A DNA stretch of 64,000 nucleotides from Collimonas fungivorans Ter331 (GCF_000221045.1 NC_015856.1:2748542-2812541), one strand, 5' to 3'; shown: positions 8,937 through 18,626, numbered from the stretch's first letter. Notes: generated by a model from the sequence alone, not told the origin. Numbers and translations: made by a program.

Positions 8937-10172
8937 CTACAGTAGCGCAGAAAACGGCAGGAAGCGCAGCGAATCGCCCCTGGCGATGGTTTTCCCGGCC
9001 GGATTGTCGACCAGGCCGTCGCCCCAGACGGTGGAAGTCAGGACGCCCGAACCTTGCTGCGGGAACAGGTCGAGGCCGCCGTCGGCATTGATTCTTGCGC
9101 GCAGGAATTCCTGGCGGCGGTCGGCCTTGGGCCAGTCGAAATCGGCGCGCATGGCGATCGCCTGCGGCGCCAGCCCGCTTGCCGCCACACCTTGCTGGTG
9201 CAGGATGAAGGGTCGCACAAAGATCAGGAAGGTGACAAAACTCGATACCGGATTGCCGGGCAAGCCGATAAAGAAGGCGGTGCCGCCCGCGGCGCGGCGG
9301 ACTTCGCCGAAGGCCAGCGGCTTGCCCGGTTTCATGGCGATCTGCCACATGTTCAGGCGCCCTTCCGCTTCCACCGCCGGCTTGACATGGTCTTCTTCGC
9401 CGACCGACACGCCGCCCGAGGTGAGGATCAAGTCATGTTCTTGCGCCGCCAGGCGCAGCGCCTCGCGGGTTGCTTCACAATTGTCGGGGACGATGCCGTA
9501 ATCGCTGATTTCGCAGCCCAGGTTTTCCAGCAGGCCGCGCAAGACGAACCGGTTCGAGTTGTAGATGGCGCCCGGTTTCAATGGCTGGCCGGGCATGGTC
9601 AGTTCGTCGCCGGTAAAAAACACAGCTACCCGCAACTTGCGCAGCACCGGCAACGTTTCCAGCCCGACCGAAGCCGCCAGGCCGAGATGCTGCGGCCGCA
9701 GGCGCGTGCCGGCAGGCAGGATCACGCTGCCGCTGCGGATATCTTCGCCGGCGCGGCGCACCCATTCGCCTGTAGCCGGCGCATGTTTGATGATGACCGC
9801 ATCGCCGTCGGCCTCGCACATTTCCTGCATGACCACGGCATCGGCGCCTTCTGGAATCATGGCGCCGGTAAAGATGCGGGCGGCCGTACCGGCCTGCAGC
9901 GGCGCACCGACATGGCCGGCGGGAATCCGCTGCGAGATGGATAACCGCGCAGCACCTCCAGCGCAATCCGCGGCGCGCACTGCGTAACCGTCCATTTGCG
10001 TATTGTCCGCAGGCGGCACATTGAGCTGCGAAACCTGGGCATCCGCCAGTATCCGGCCGTTGGCCGACAGCGTCGGGACCTGTTCCGCGGCAGCGCTGTC
10101 AACCAGCGGCCGCGGCGCCGCCAGCAATACTTCGAGGGCTTCGTCGACAGATAACATCGGAGGTTTTTGCAT
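8937..10172 (-). CDS. moeA: Molybdopterin molybdenumtransferase MoeA
   Basis: 411 aa, normal length. MoeA inserts molybdate into adenylylated molybdopterin. Seen: the N-terminal VPPADNTQMDGYAV motif, domain III with TSGGVSVGEEDHVK, LPGNPVSSFVTF, and the C-terminal barrel. It starts 13 bases after the thrC stop with no obvious ribosome site, which suggests coupling to thrC translation. Together with moaD and moaE it covers the last two steps of molybdopterin cofactor synthesis. Confidence 0.97.
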   Translation of the reverse strand: MQKPPMLSVDEALEVLLAAPRPLVDSAAAEQVPTLSANGRILADAQVSQLNVPPADNTQMDGYAVRAADCAGGAARLSISQRIPAGHVGAPLQAGTAARIFTGAMIPEGADAVVMQEMCEADGDAVIIKHAPATGEWVRRAGEDIRSGSVILPAGTRLRPQHLGLAASVGLETLPVLRKLRVAVFFTGDELTMPGQPLKPGAIYNSNRFVLRGLLENLGCEISDYGIVPDNCEATREALRLAAQEHDLILTSGGVSVGEEDHVKPAVEAEGRLNMWQIAMKPGKPLAFGEVRRAAGGTAFFIGLPGNPVSSFVTFLIFVRPFILHQQGVAASGLAPQAIAMRADFDWPKADRRQEFLRARINADGGLDLFPQQGSGVLTSTVWGDGLVDNPAGKTIARGDSLRFLPFSALL

Positions 10173-10185
10173 GGTCGCGGCAGGC

Positions 10186-11646
10186 TTACAAGCCGGTATG
10201 GCTGGCGATGAAGGCCTTCACCTGCGCCACGTCGGCCGCCATCACTTCGAAACGCTGCGGCAGCGCTTCTATGTTTTCAAAACCGGCCGGCCGCTCGGCG
10301 TCGCGTCCCAGCGCTTCGCGGATGGTCTCGTTGAACTTGGCCGGCAAGGCGGTTTCCAGCACAATCATCGGCACGCCCGGGACCATGTATTCGCGCGCCA
10401 CCTTGACGCCGTCGGCGGTGTGGGTGTCGATGGTGACGCCGTAGCGCTGTTCGATATCGCGGATGGTGGCCAAGCGGTCCTGATGGGTCGACTTGCCGGA
10501 CTGGAAGCCGAAACGGCCGATCTTGGCAAATTCATCGCCATCGCTGCCCGGGCCGCCCGCCAGGCTGAAGCCGCCTGCGGTTTCCACCTTGTGGAACAAG
10601 GCGCGCACGCGCTCGCTGTCGCCATCCAGCAAATCGTGGATGAAACGTTCGAAATTGGACGCCTTGCTGATATCCATGCTAGGGCTGCTGGTGTGATAGG
10701 TCTCGGCCGACTTGCGCACCCGGTAGATACCGGTGCGGAAAAATTCGTCGAGCACGTCGTTTTCGTTGGTGGCCGCCACCAGCTTATCGATGGGCAAACC
10801 CATCATGCGCGCGATATGGCCGGCGCAGATATTGCCGAAATTGCCTGACGGGACCGTGAACGATACCTTCTGGTCGTTGCTGGTGGTCGCGCTCAGGTAG
10901 CCGCGGAAGTAATACACCACCTGCGCCACCACGCGCGCCCAGTTGATCGAGTTGACGGTGCCGATCTTCTGGCTGGCCTTGAAGGCGTGATCGTTGGACA
11001 CCGCCTTGACCATGTCCTGGCAGTCGTCGAACACGCCTTCGACCGCGATATTGAAGATGTTCGGATCTTGCAGGCTGAACATCTGCGCGGTCTGGAATGC
11101 GCTCATCTTCTTGTGCGGCGACAGCATGAACACGCGTATGCCTTTTTTGCCGCGCATCGCATATTCCGCTGCGCTGCCGGTATCGCCGGAAGTGGCGCCG
11201 AAAATGTTCAGCTTGGCGTCGTTCTTGGCTAGCGTATATTCGAACAGGTTGCCCAGCAACTGCATCGCCATGTCCTTGAAGGCGAGCGTCGGACCGTTTG
11301 ACAAGCCTTGCAGCAGCAGCTTGCCGCCATCCTTTTCTTCCAGCAGGCGCAGGGGCGTGATCTGGCCGGCGTCTTCGCCCGCCCGCGCATTGCGGTACAC
11401 CTCGGCGCTGTAGGTCTTGTGCGCCAGCGCCTTCAGATCGGCGGCCGGCACGTCAGTGGCAAACTTCTTCAATACTTCAAACGCCAGGTCGGCATACGAC
11501 AGGCCGCGCCATTGATCCAGTTCGGCGCCGGTGACTTGCGGATATTTCTCAGGCAGGTACAGGCCGCCATCCGGGGCCAGCCCGCCTAACAGGATTTCGG
11601 AAAAATTTTGCGCGGCTGCGTGGCCGCGAGTGGAAACATAATGCAT
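10186..11646 (-). CDS. thrC: Threonine synthase
   Basis: 486 aa PLP enzyme of the long class converting O-phosphohomoserine to threonine. It opens MHYVSTRGHAAAQNF and has the PLP-lysine motif GPTLAFKDMAMQ, the phosphate cup GATSGDTGSAA and the FTVPSGNFGN segment. In many betaproteobacteria hom (homoserine dehydrogenase) is directly upstream, but here the next upstream gene is a DUF2164 gene 128 bases away. It is probably co-transcribed with moeA-moaD-moaE. Confidence 0.97.
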   Translation of the reverse strand: MHYVSTRGHAAAQNFSEILLGGLAPDGGLYLPEKYPQVTGAELDQWRGLSYADLAFEVLKKFATDVPAADLKALAHKTYSAEVYRNARAGEDAGQITPLRLLEEKDGGKLLLQGLSNGPTLAFKDMAMQLLGNLFEYTLAKNDAKLNIFGATSGDTGSAAEYAMRGKKGIRVFMLSPHKKMSAFQTAQMFSLQDPNIFNIAVEGVFDDCQDMVKAVSNDHAFKASQKIGTVNSINWARVVAQVVYYFRGYLSATTSNDQKVSFTVPSGNFGNICAGHIARMMGLPIDKLVAATNENDVLDEFFRTGIYRVRKSAETYHTSSPSMDISKASNFERFIHDLLDGDSERVRALFHKVETAGGFSLAGGPGSDGDEFAKIGRFGFQSGKSTHQDRLATIRDIEQRYGVTIDTHTADGVKVAREYMVPGVPMIVLETALPAKFNETIREALGRDAERPAGFENIEALPQRFEVMAADVAQVKAFIASHTGL

Positions 11647-11774
11647 AGTCTGGATGGCGTTATTTAGGATTGCGGATCAATGTAGAAGCTGCTGCCTGCA
11701 TTATAGCGTTCGCTGCCTCGCAGCTGTGAGCTTTGCTCCCGGGCGGCGAGTCCGTATCAGTTTACATTTCTGGT

Positions 11775-12026
11775 CTATTTTTTCTTCCAGTAATCACCGG
11801 TTTCTTCGTAGCACTCGACCGCCAGGTCCGAGACTTTCGCCTCCATGTGCGCCTGCGCATCGGCAATCGCCTGGTTGTAGATGCCGGGGCCGATCACCCG
11901 CAGGCAGAAATCGAGCAGCATGCCGGCTTTCAGGTCGCCGATCGGCTCGTCCATGTTTTCGTTGAAATAGCGCTGGATAGCGCCAACCAGGTCTTTCTGC
12001 TCGTTTTGCTGCAATTTGATCGCCAT
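11775..12026 (-). CDS. DUF2164 family protein
   Basis: 83 aa. The pattern LQQNEQKDLVGAIQRYFNEN, then IGDLKAGMLLDF and CYEETGDYWKKK matches DUF2164, small soluble proteins of unknown role. AAGGAAA precedes the ATG. It stands alone between thrC and the divergent gmk operon. The family name is from recognition, and no function is known. Confidence 0.85.
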   Translation of the reverse strand: MAIKLQQNEQKDLVGAIQRYFNENMDEPIGDLKAGMLLDFCLRVIGPGIYNQAIADAQAHMEAKVSDLAVECYEETGDYWKKK

Positions 12027-12220
12027 GGGCTTTCCTTGTCATCTGTGCATCATCCAAACTTAGCGTCCGATCTGCTGCGCTTTTTTGAAAACCCATAAAT
12101 GTACACCATGTCCGGCAACCGTTATCACACAGCCAATATACCGGCCGTTCGTCCTATGCGGGAAAGATACAAATCGGCGCTGCAGCCTTATTGCCGCGCT
12201 GATACAATGTCACTCTTATA

Positions 12221-12245
12221 TACAAGTATGTTAAATATGCTTGTA
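12221..12245. promoter_or_regulatory. Imperfect palindrome upstream of gmk
   Basis: TACAAG and CTTGTA lie at the ends of a 25-base interrupted palindrome whose inner bases (TATG...TATG region) pair only partly. It is 22 bases before the annotated gmk ATG in an AT-rich intergenic stretch that must contain the gmk-rpoZ-spoT promoter. It could be an operator or chance. Confidence 0.35.
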
Positions 12246-12267
12246 GCTTGCACATTATTCGACTGTC

Positions 12268-12966
12268 ATGACACCACCACTTATACCTGCATCACCAAAC
12301 GAACTGCTGGCCGGTTCGGCCATGCCGGACGAACATCCCATGTCCGGCAGCCTGTTCATGGTGGTAGCACCTTCCGGCGCCGGCAAGTCGACGCTGGTCA
12401 ACGCCCTGCTGGCGCAGGAACAAGCCATCAAGCTGTCGATCTCCTACACCACGCGGCCGCCGCGCCCGGGCGAGCAGGACGGCCGCGAGTATCATTTCAC
12501 TACCGTCGAAGACTTCCGCGCCCGCCACAAGCAAGGCGAATTCCTGGAATGGGCCGAAGTCCACACCAATTATTACGGCACTTCGCGCCTGGCGATTGCC
12601 GAACAGATGCAGTCAGGCACCGACGTTTTGCTGGAAATCGACTGGCAAGGCGCGCAGCAGGTGAAGAAGCAGTTCCCGCACGCGGTCGGCATTTTTATCC
12701 TGCCGCCCTCGATTGCAGCTCTGGAAGACCGCCTGAAAAAGCGTGGCCAGGACGAACCGCAGGTCATTACGCGCCGCATCCTTGCCGCCGGCGGCGAAAT
12801 CGCGCACGCCCCCGAGTTTGAATATGTTATTATTAATCAAGAGTTTGCATCTGCTCTGTCGGAATTAACAGCGATCGTCAAAGCCACTCGCTGCCGCTTT
12901 TCTCAGCAGGCAGTGCGCAACGCGTCCTTGTTTGCCCAATTAGGCATACACGCCAATTTAAGTTAA
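12268..12966 (+). CDS. gmk: Guanylate kinase
   Basis: Phosphorylates GMP to GDP with ATP. P-loop [12 protein letters not shown]-binding [19 protein letters not shown], and [17 protein letters not shown] are all intact. As written it is 232 aa, longer than the usual ~205. No ribosome site precedes the ATG at 12268, and starts at 12322 or 12340 (just before [11 protein letters not shown]) would give a normal length. First gene of gmk-rpoZ-spoT, which joins GMP metabolism to ppGpp synthesis. YicC, the usual upstream neighbour, is absent. Confidence 0.96.
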   Translation: MTPPLIPASPNELLAGSAMPDEHPMSGSLFMVVAPSGAGKSTLVNALLAQEQAIKLSISYTTRPPRPGEQDGREYHFTTVEDFRARHKQGEFLEWAEVHTNYYGTSRLAIAEQMQSGTDVLLEIDWQGAQQVKKQFPHAVGIFILPPSIAALEDRLKKRGQDEPQVITRRILAAGGEIAHAPEFEYVIINQEFASALSELTAIVKATRCRFSQQAVRNASLFAQLGIHANLS

Positions 12967-13007
12967 TATTAAGTCAACACCCTGCAATACCGTTTTCCGG
13001 AGAATAT

Positions 13008-13211
13008 ATGGCACGCATTACCATCGAAGATTGTTTGAAACAGATTCCTAACCGCTTCCAGCTGACGCTGTCCGCGACATATCGCGCACGCCAGCTGCTG
13101 CAAGGCCACACCGCCAAGATTGACGCTAAAGACAAGCCAACCGTCGTCGCCCTGCGTGAAATCGCTGCCGGCAAGATTGGTATCGAAATGTTGAAGAAGG
13201 TACCTGGCTAA
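13008..13211 (+). CDS. rpoZ: RNA polymerase omega subunit
   Basis: 67 aa, starting [19 protein letters not shown] and containing the conserved RARQLLQG and [11 protein letters not shown] segments. Omega stabilises beta-prime and forms part of a ppGpp site on RNA polymerase. GGAG precedes the ATG. It lies 41 bases after gmk and 33 before spoT in the classical operon. Confidence 0.97.
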   Translation: MARITIEDCLKQIPNRFQLTLSATYRARQLLQGHTAKIDAKDKPTVVALREIAAGKIGIEMLKKVPG

Positions 13212-13244
13212 CCATTAACATTATGCGGCTGATAACTATCCAGT

Positions 13245-15530
13245 ATGAACCTGACATCTCCAGATTCAAGCCTGTCGTCAGCCGCAACCACTAAAAAACG
13301 GGCGGCTTCCCCCCGCTCAGCCAGAAAACCCGCGAACACTCCCCCCTTGCCAGATCACCAGCCTGCGCTTCAACCCGGCGTTGCCTCGATCACGCACCTG
13401 ACCACCAAGCTTGCCGAATACCTGACTCCAGCCGAGCTGAAGAAAGTCAAGGAAGCGTATCGCTTTTCGGATGAAATGCATCTGGGCCAGATGCGCAAAT
13501 CCGGCGAACCCTATATCTCGCATCCGATTGCGGTCGCCGAAATCTGCGCCGACTGGAAGCTCGACGCGCAAGCGATCATGGCTGCCCTGCTGCACGACGT
13601 CATGGAAGACCAGGACGTCAAGAAAGACGAGCTGATCGAACGCTTCGGGGCGCCGGTGGCGACCTTGGTGGATGGCTTGTCGAAGCTGGACAAGATCGAA
13701 TTCCAGAGCCAGATCGAGGCCCAAGCCGAAAATTTCCGCAAGATGCTGCTGGCGATGGCGCGCGATGTGCGCGTGATCCTGGTCAAGCTGGCCGACCGCC
13801 TGCACAACATGCGCACGCTGGGCGTGATGATCCCGGAGAAGAAACGCCGCATCGCGCGCGAGACCATGGAGGTCTACATCCCGATCGCGCATCGGCTTGG
13901 CCTCAACAATATTTACCGCGAACTGCAGGAACTGGCGTTCTCGCATCTGTATCCGCTGCGCCACCGCACGCTGGCCAAGGCAGTCAAGGCAGCGCGCGGC
14001 AACCGCCGCGAAGTGGTCAGCAAGATCCTGGAATCGGTCAGCACCACGCTGGCGGCGACCGGCATCAATGCGCAGATAGACGGCCGCGAAAAGAGCCTGT
14101 TCGGCATCTACCGCAAGATGCACAACAAGCACCTGTCGTTTTCCCAGGTGCTGGATGTCTACGGCTTCCGCATCGTGGTCGACACCTTCGCCAACTGCTA
14201 CCTGGCGCTCGGCACCCTGCATGCGCTGTACAAGCCGATGCCTGGCAAGTTCAAGGATTACATCGCGATTCCCAAGCTGAACGGCTACCAGTCGCTGCAC
14301 ACTACCCTGATCGGCCCTTACGGCACGCCGGTGGAATTCCAGATCCGCACCCAGGACATGCATCGCGTGGCCGAGTCGGGCGTGGCCGCACATTGGCTGT
14401 ACAAGGATGAAGAAGGCAACCTGAGCGACCTGCAGCAGCGCACCCATGCTTGGCTGCAGTCGCTGCTCGACATCCAGAAACAGACCGGCGATTCGGCGGA
14501 ATTCCTGGAGCACGTCAAGGTCGACCTGTTCCCCGATTCGGTGTATGTGTTCACGCCGAAATCGAAAATCATCGCCTTGCCGCGCGGCGCCACGGCGCTC
14601 GATTTTGCCTACACCATCCATACCGACGTCGGCGACCAGACCATCGCCGCCAAGATCAACCACGAACCGGCGCCGCTACGCACCGAACTGCACAACGGCG
14701 ACATCGTCGAAATCATTACCTCGCCCAGCTCGCGCCCGAGCCCCAACTGGCTCAGCTTCGTGCGCACCGGCAAGGCGCGTTCGGCCATCCGCCATCACCT
14801 GCGCACCATCAACCTGAGCGAGTCGGTGGAACTCGGCCAGCGGCTGTTGTCGCAGGCGCTGGCGATGCTCAACCTGAATCCGGTGCTGGCGCCTATCGTG
14901 GTCGACCGCTTGCTGAATGAGTCGAGCGCCAAGTCGCTCGATGAGATCTATGCCGACATCGGCGTCGGCAAGCGCATGGCGACCCTGGTGGCGCGCCATA
15001 TCATGGGCTTGCTGGAAAACGAACCGCTGGTGACGCCGCTGCTCGACATGGAAGGCGTCGCCGCCCCGGGCAAGATGGATCCGGTGGTGATCTATGGCAG
15101 CGAAGGCGTGTCGGTACAGCTGTCGCCATGCTGCCAGCCGATTCCGGGCGACCATATCACCGGCCAGCTGAAACGCGATCAGGGCCTGGTGGTGCACGCC
15201 GAAGACTGCAATATCGCCAAGCGCCAGCGCAACAAGGATCCGGACCGCTGGATCGAAGTGCTGTGGGGCGAGGACCTGAACCGCCGTTTCGATTGCCGCA
15301 TCAAGGTGCTGGTGCATAACGACAAAGGCATCCTGGCCCGCGTCGCCGCCGAAATCGGCGATTCCGACGCCAACATCATCTACGTCAACATGGATGACGA
15401 CAAGGACCAGCTGATGACCCAGCTGATCTTCACCATCCAGGTTGAAGACCGGGTGCACCTGGCCCGTCTGATGCGCAATGTGCGCCGCATCCGCGGCGTC
15501 ACGCGGATCCTGCGCGACCGCACCGGCTAA
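13245..15530 (+). CDS. spoT: Bifunctional (p)ppGpp synthetase/hydrolase
   Basis: 761 aa Rel/Spo enzyme. The N-terminal hydrolase is intact (GEPYISHP, ALLHDVMED, and LADRLHNMRTL), so it should degrade ppGpp. The synthetase core has LFGIYRKMHNK, VYGFRIVV, and NGYQSLHTTLIGPYGTPVEFQIRT. TGS domain around VFTPKSKIIALPRGATALDFAY, then a CCQPIPGD Cys-containing zinc-finger region, then a C-terminal ACT domain. The first ~50 residues are a Ser/Pro/Ala-rich extension. In betaproteobacteria this copy normally partners a separate RelA, not in this window. Confidence 0.96.
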   Translation: MNLTSPDSSLSSAATTKKRAASPRSARKPANTPPLPDHQPALQPGVASITHLTTKLAEYLTPAELKKVKEAYRFSDEMHLGQMRKSGEPYISHPIAVAEICADWKLDAQAIMAALLHDVMEDQDVKKDELIERFGAPVATLVDGLSKLDKIEFQSQIEAQAENFRKMLLAMARDVRVILVKLADRLHNMRTLGVMIPEKKRRIARETMEVYIPIAHRLGLNNIYRELQELAFSHLYPLRHRTLAKAVKAARGNRREVVSKILESVSTTLAATGINAQIDGREKSLFGIYRKMHNKHLSFSQVLDVYGFRIVVDTFANCYLALGTLHALYKPMPGKFKDYIAIPKLNGYQSLHTTLIGPYGTPVEFQIRTQDMHRVAESGVAAHWLYKDEEGNLSDLQQRTHAWLQSLLDIQKQTGDSAEFLEHVKVDLFPDSVYVFTPKSKIIALPRGATALDFAYTIHTDVGDQTIAAKINHEPAPLRTELHNGDIVEIITSPSSRPSPNWLSFVRTGKARSAIRHHLRTINLSESVELGQRLLSQALAMLNLNPVLAPIVVDRLLNESSAKSLDEIYADIGVGKRMATLVARHIMGLLENEPLVTPLLDMEGVAAPGKMDPVVIYGSEGVSVQLSPCCQPIPGDHITGQLKRDQGLVVHAEDCNIAKRQRNKDPDRWIEVLWGEDLNRRFDCRIKVLVHNDKGILARVAAEIGDSDANIIYVNMDDDKDQLMTQLIFTIQVEDRVHLARLMRNVRRIRGVTRILRDRTG

Positions 15531-15560
15531 GCTGCCGTCGGCGTCGCAAACGCAAACGGC

Positions 15561-16010
15561 TTATTGCAGCGTCTGCTTGTGCGGGACCGGCAACGGCAGC
15601 TGGAAAACTTCGATACCTTCTTCCGCCAGCTCCTCGCACTGCTCTTGAGAGGCCACGCCGCGAATCCCGTGCTCCGGAACTTCCTTGTAATGGATCCGGC
15701 GCGCCTCCTCGGCAAAACCTTCACCGACATCCTCAGTGTTTTCCATGACGTGGCGCGCCATATCCTGCAGCCGCTGCTTAAATTGCGTCACCGCCGGCGA
15801 ATTCGAATGCTTGTCGCCGGCGTCCGCTGTACCCCGCCTGGCCGTGGACAAATTCAAATGCGGGGCTGACGGCAGCTTGCCGACCTTGAAGCTATCGCAT
15901 ACCGGACAGACGATCTGCTGCCCGGCGGATTGCGAGACAAAATCCTCCTCGGAGGCAAACCAGCCCTCAAAACGGTGATTCTGTTCGCAAGCTAGGTTGT
16001 AGACTTTCAT
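15561..16010 (-). CDS. DUF1178 family protein
   Basis: 149 aa from MKVYNLACEQ at 16010; the longer reading begins without support. The family pattern is an N-terminal KVYNLACEQNHRFEGWF, then CPVCDSF, which together look like a small zinc ribbon (Cys-His...Cys-x-x-Cys), and a helical C-terminal part with GFAEEARRIHYKE. Unknown function. It is convergent with spoT, 30 bases apart. Confidence 0.85.
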   Translation of the reverse strand: MKVYNLACEQNHRFEGWFASEEDFVSQSAGQQIVCPVCDSFKVGKLPSAPHLNLSTARRGTADAGDKHSNSPAVTQFKQRLQDMARHVMENTEDVGEGFAEEARRIHYKEVPEHGIRGVASQEQCEELAEEGIEVFQLPLPVPHKQTLQ

Positions 16011-16089
16011 GGTGAGCGGCAATTCTTCAGCACGGAAAAGCAAGGATCTTACACTAACCAGCATATAACTTATTGCCAGCGCCTGCCGC

Positions 16090-16923
16090 TTAAAGTTTGC
16101 CCGCTGCCTGCAGCATCTCGCTGATCCGGCGCGTACTCACTGCCTCCTCGCCGTAGGTAAAGGTGCCATGCTCGCGCATCTCTTCAGCTGCGCGTATGAA
16201 TGCTCCTATTGCAGCGCGCGCCAGAGAGCCGCCGACGCTGACCCGTTTGACGCCGATGGCGGCCAGTTCCTGCAAGCTGAGCTGCACGCCCTGTAGCCCC
16301 ATCACCACGTTCACCGGCTTGTCCAGCGAACTCACTACTGCCGCGATCTCTTCCCGGCTTTTCAGACCTGGCGCGTACAGCACGTCGGCGCCGGCTTCCT
16401 GGTAGGTCTGGAGGCGCTTGATGGTGTCTTTCAGATCGGGCCGGCCAGCCAGGTAATTTTCCGCCCGCGCAGTCAGCGTAAATGGGAAATCCAGGCCGCG
16501 CGCCACTTCCGCCGCTGCACGCACGCGCTCTGCCGCCAGTTCCAGTGCATAAATCGGATCGTCGCGATTGCCGCTGGCGTCCTCGATGGAACCGCCGACA
16601 ATGCCGGTGGCGGCAGCCAGCCGGATGGTCTCCGCGACCGTCGTCGGCGCCGCGCCGAAACCGTTCTCCAGGTCGGCGCTGAGCGGCAGCTCGGTAGCGG
16701 CGGCCAGCTCCGTCAAATGCGCCATCATCTGTTCACGCCCGATGCCGCCATCCAGCTGTCCGCGCGAAAAGGCAAAACCCGCACTGGTGCTGGCCAATGC
16801 TTCAAACCCGAGCAAAGCCAGCAGCCTGGCGCTGCCGATATCCCATGGATTGGGAATGATGAATGCTCCGTCCCGTTTGTGAAGCTGCTGAAATACATGC
16901 GCTTTTTCAACCTGAGTTTGCAT
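16090..16923 (-). CDS. Isocitrate lyase/PEP mutase superfamily enzyme
   Basis: 277 aa from the ATG at 16923, which has a full GGAGG at good spacing. TIM-barrel enzyme of the ICL/PEPM group: NPWDIGSARLLALLGFEALASTSAGFAFS, SADLENGFG (metal-binding region), and GGSIEDASG. Close relatives include oxaloacetate decarboxylase-like and 2-methylisocitrate-lyase-like proteins, but the KKCGH catalytic motif of true isocitrate lyases is missing, so the reaction is not assignable. Stands alone. Confidence 0.85.
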   Translation of the reverse strand: MQTQVEKAHVFQQLHKRDGAFIIPNPWDIGSARLLALLGFEALASTSAGFAFSRGQLDGGIGREQMMAHLTELAAATELPLSADLENGFGAAPTTVAETIRLAAATGIVGGSIEDASGNRDDPIYALELAAERVRAAAEVARGLDFPFTLTARAENYLAGRPDLKDTIKRLQTYQEAGADVLYAPGLKSREEIAAVVSSLDKPVNVVMGLQGVQLSLQELAAIGVKRVSVGGSLARAAIGAFIRAAEEMREHGTFTYGEEAVSTRRISEMLQAAGKL

Positions 16924-17186
16924 CCAATCCTCCGTTAGAAAATCATTGGCGAGAGATTTTTCGCAGGAAAAATTCTTGCTCATTACCAATTTATGTCAGC
17001 AACTGCAGCGCCATCCAGGCACAAACATTACCACCAGCAACTAGTTTGGGCAGCGCGCTGCCCAAGATGCCGAAAAAATGCGATGCGTAGCGAATCTCTA
17101 TTAGCTTACCGGCGATTTGTTTCCTAGAATGAAATCCTGAAGGGAATCGCAGTTGTTGGATTTGGACCGGCAAATCAGGGGGCAAT

Positions 17187-17534
17187 ATGGGGAAAATACT
17201 ACTAGTGCTGGTACTGGCCGGCCTGGCTGCGGCAATGCCGAACCGGGCCGTTGCCGACGCCGGCCCGTGGATTGCCGGAAGCGCGCCGTTTTATGCGCCG
17301 CCGGCGTTATATGGAGCCGAACTGCATCCACCACAGCTATTCCAGCCGCCTGCCGCCATGACCGTGGCGCCGGTCTGGCGCGAACGCAATGAATGGGAAA
17401 AACGGCGCGTCGAACAATGGGCCGAGATCGAGCGGCATCGCCAGGAATGGCGGGAAAGCCATGGCAGCGGTGCGAACGGCATTCCGATCCGCAGCGATGC
17501 CGCGCGCGGCCCGGCGTCCTCTAGCAACTTCTGA
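17187..17534 (+). CDS. Small secreted protein of unknown function
   Basis: 115 aa with a signal peptide (GKILLVLVLAGLAAAMPNRAVADA, likely cut after ADA). The mature part begins proline/alanine-rich and then has one charged helix (ERNEWEKRRVEQWAEIERHRQEW). AGGGGG precedes the ATG. No family recognised. It is convergent with the next gene. Confidence 0.6.
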   Translation: MGKILLVLVLAGLAAAMPNRAVADAGPWIAGSAPFYAPPALYGAELHPPQLFQPPAAMTVAPVWRERNEWEKRRVEQWAEIERHRQEWRESHGSGANGIPIRSDAARGPASSSNF

Positions 17535-17557
17535 CAGTTGCTGGATGGGCTATCTTG

Positions 17558-17872
17558 TCAGAAGCGCGGCAAATCGGCCAGCGTGCGCCCGGACGCATCG
17601 TGGCCGGCAATCCCGATGCCTTCAATACCATGTTCGTGGATCACCAGCGCGATGTTGGGGCCGCGCACGATTTTCCCGTCGACCGCAAATGCAGTCGCTA
17701 CCTCGTCGCCGAAATGCAGGGCATCGACCACCAGGCTGACGTCCTGTTCAGAAGTCTTGTGTTCCCATCCGATGGAACCGTCATCCTTCGGCTTGGCCCG
17801 GCCCCAACGCACTTCTTCGACCCGGTCGCCGGCGACATTAAAACGAACCGCTTCAATCATATGAATGGACAT
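17558..17872 (-). CDS. Small protein, possibly DUF3892-like
   Basis: 104 aa from the ATG at 17872 (GGAGA upstream). MIEAVRFNVAGDRVEEVRWGR and the later VVDALHFGDEVATAF resemble DUF3892-type proteins, which are small, cytosolic and uncharacterised. I am not certain of the family. No signal peptide or membrane segment. A bidirectional terminator separates it from the next gene. Confidence 0.6.
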   Translation of the reverse strand: MSIHMIEAVRFNVAGDRVEEVRWGRAKPKDDGSIGWEHKTSEQDVSLVVDALHFGDEVATAFAVDGKIVRGPNIALVIHEHGIEGIGIAGHDASGRTLADLPRF

Positions 17873-17995
17873 GCATTTCTCCGGGATAGAAAGTCGAATG
17901 GATTTTCGCTTCATGGTACCCGGCCTGCCAAGCGGCAGCAAGATGCCAAATGAAAATTTGCCGAAGCAAGGCAGTCATGCATGCGCGCATAAAAA

Positions 17996-18026
17996 ACGCC
18001 GCTCAAAGGAGCGGCGTTTTTTTTTA
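17996..18026. terminator. Strong bidirectional terminator
   Basis: ACGCCGCTC and GAGCGGCGT form a perfect 9-bp GC-rich stem with loop AAAG. A tracts on the left and T tracts on the right let it work on both strands. On the minus strand it ends the 18044-18439 gene. Confidence 0.9.
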
Positions 18027-18043
18027 CAGAGCTTGCGACCGGA

Positions 18044-18439
18044 TCAATACGGCGCATCGTCGGGAGCAACCCGCAGCCAGCCGCTCGGGCAAGCCGGCAC
18101 ATCGGGATAATATCCGGGAGGATCGTTACAGTAATAACTGTAATTGGCCTCAGGCTGCACATACATCAACGGCGCCGCATCGGGAAAAAAAAACGGGTCG
18201 CGGTAGACCGGCGGCCAGAAAAAAGGACCGCCTATGATGATACGGCCGCGGCCATGGAAATCGCGAAACCGATGAAAACCGTGGCGAGCCTGGTAGCCGC
18301 CGCCATGATTCATGCCACTGCCATTGCCGTGAAAACCGCCGCCTCCGCGCGCCACATGGTTTTGCGCGAGCGCAGAACCGCCGGCCGCGCTCAGCATCAG
18401 CGCGGCAACCGCAAACCATAAAACCGTCAACTTTTTCAT
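18044..18439 (-). CDS. Secreted glycine/histidine-rich small protein
   Basis: 131 aa from MKKLTVLWFAVAALMLSA (AAGGTG upstream of the ATG at 18439). A signal peptide is followed by a Gly/His/Arg-rich low-complexity region, then a C-terminal stretch rich in aromatic residues and Cys (YSYYCNDPPGYYPDVPACPSGW). Proteins of this make-up are common in Burkholderiales and act at the envelope, but the role is unknown. The two Cys of the C-terminal part could form a disulfide. Confidence 0.7.
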   Translation of the reverse strand: MKKLTVLWFAVAALMLSAAGGSALAQNHVARGGGGFHGNGSGMNHGGGYQARHGFHRFRDFHGRGRIIIGGPFFWPPVYRDPFFFPDAAPLMYVQPEANYSYYCNDPPGYYPDVPACPSGWLRVAPDDAPY

Positions 18440-18626
18440 GGCGACACCTTTTGCTTCCCATGCCGTCGCGACGACGACACAAACTGCCTTCCTGTATTCA
18501 ATATAGATTGTGCAATCCAAAGGGTAACTACAAATCGGTAATGTTTGCAACAAGCTGTATCATTCCATCGCATTCCATGGTTACGATATACTTGCCCGTC
18601 CCAAACGCAGAAAGAAAGCAACAGAA

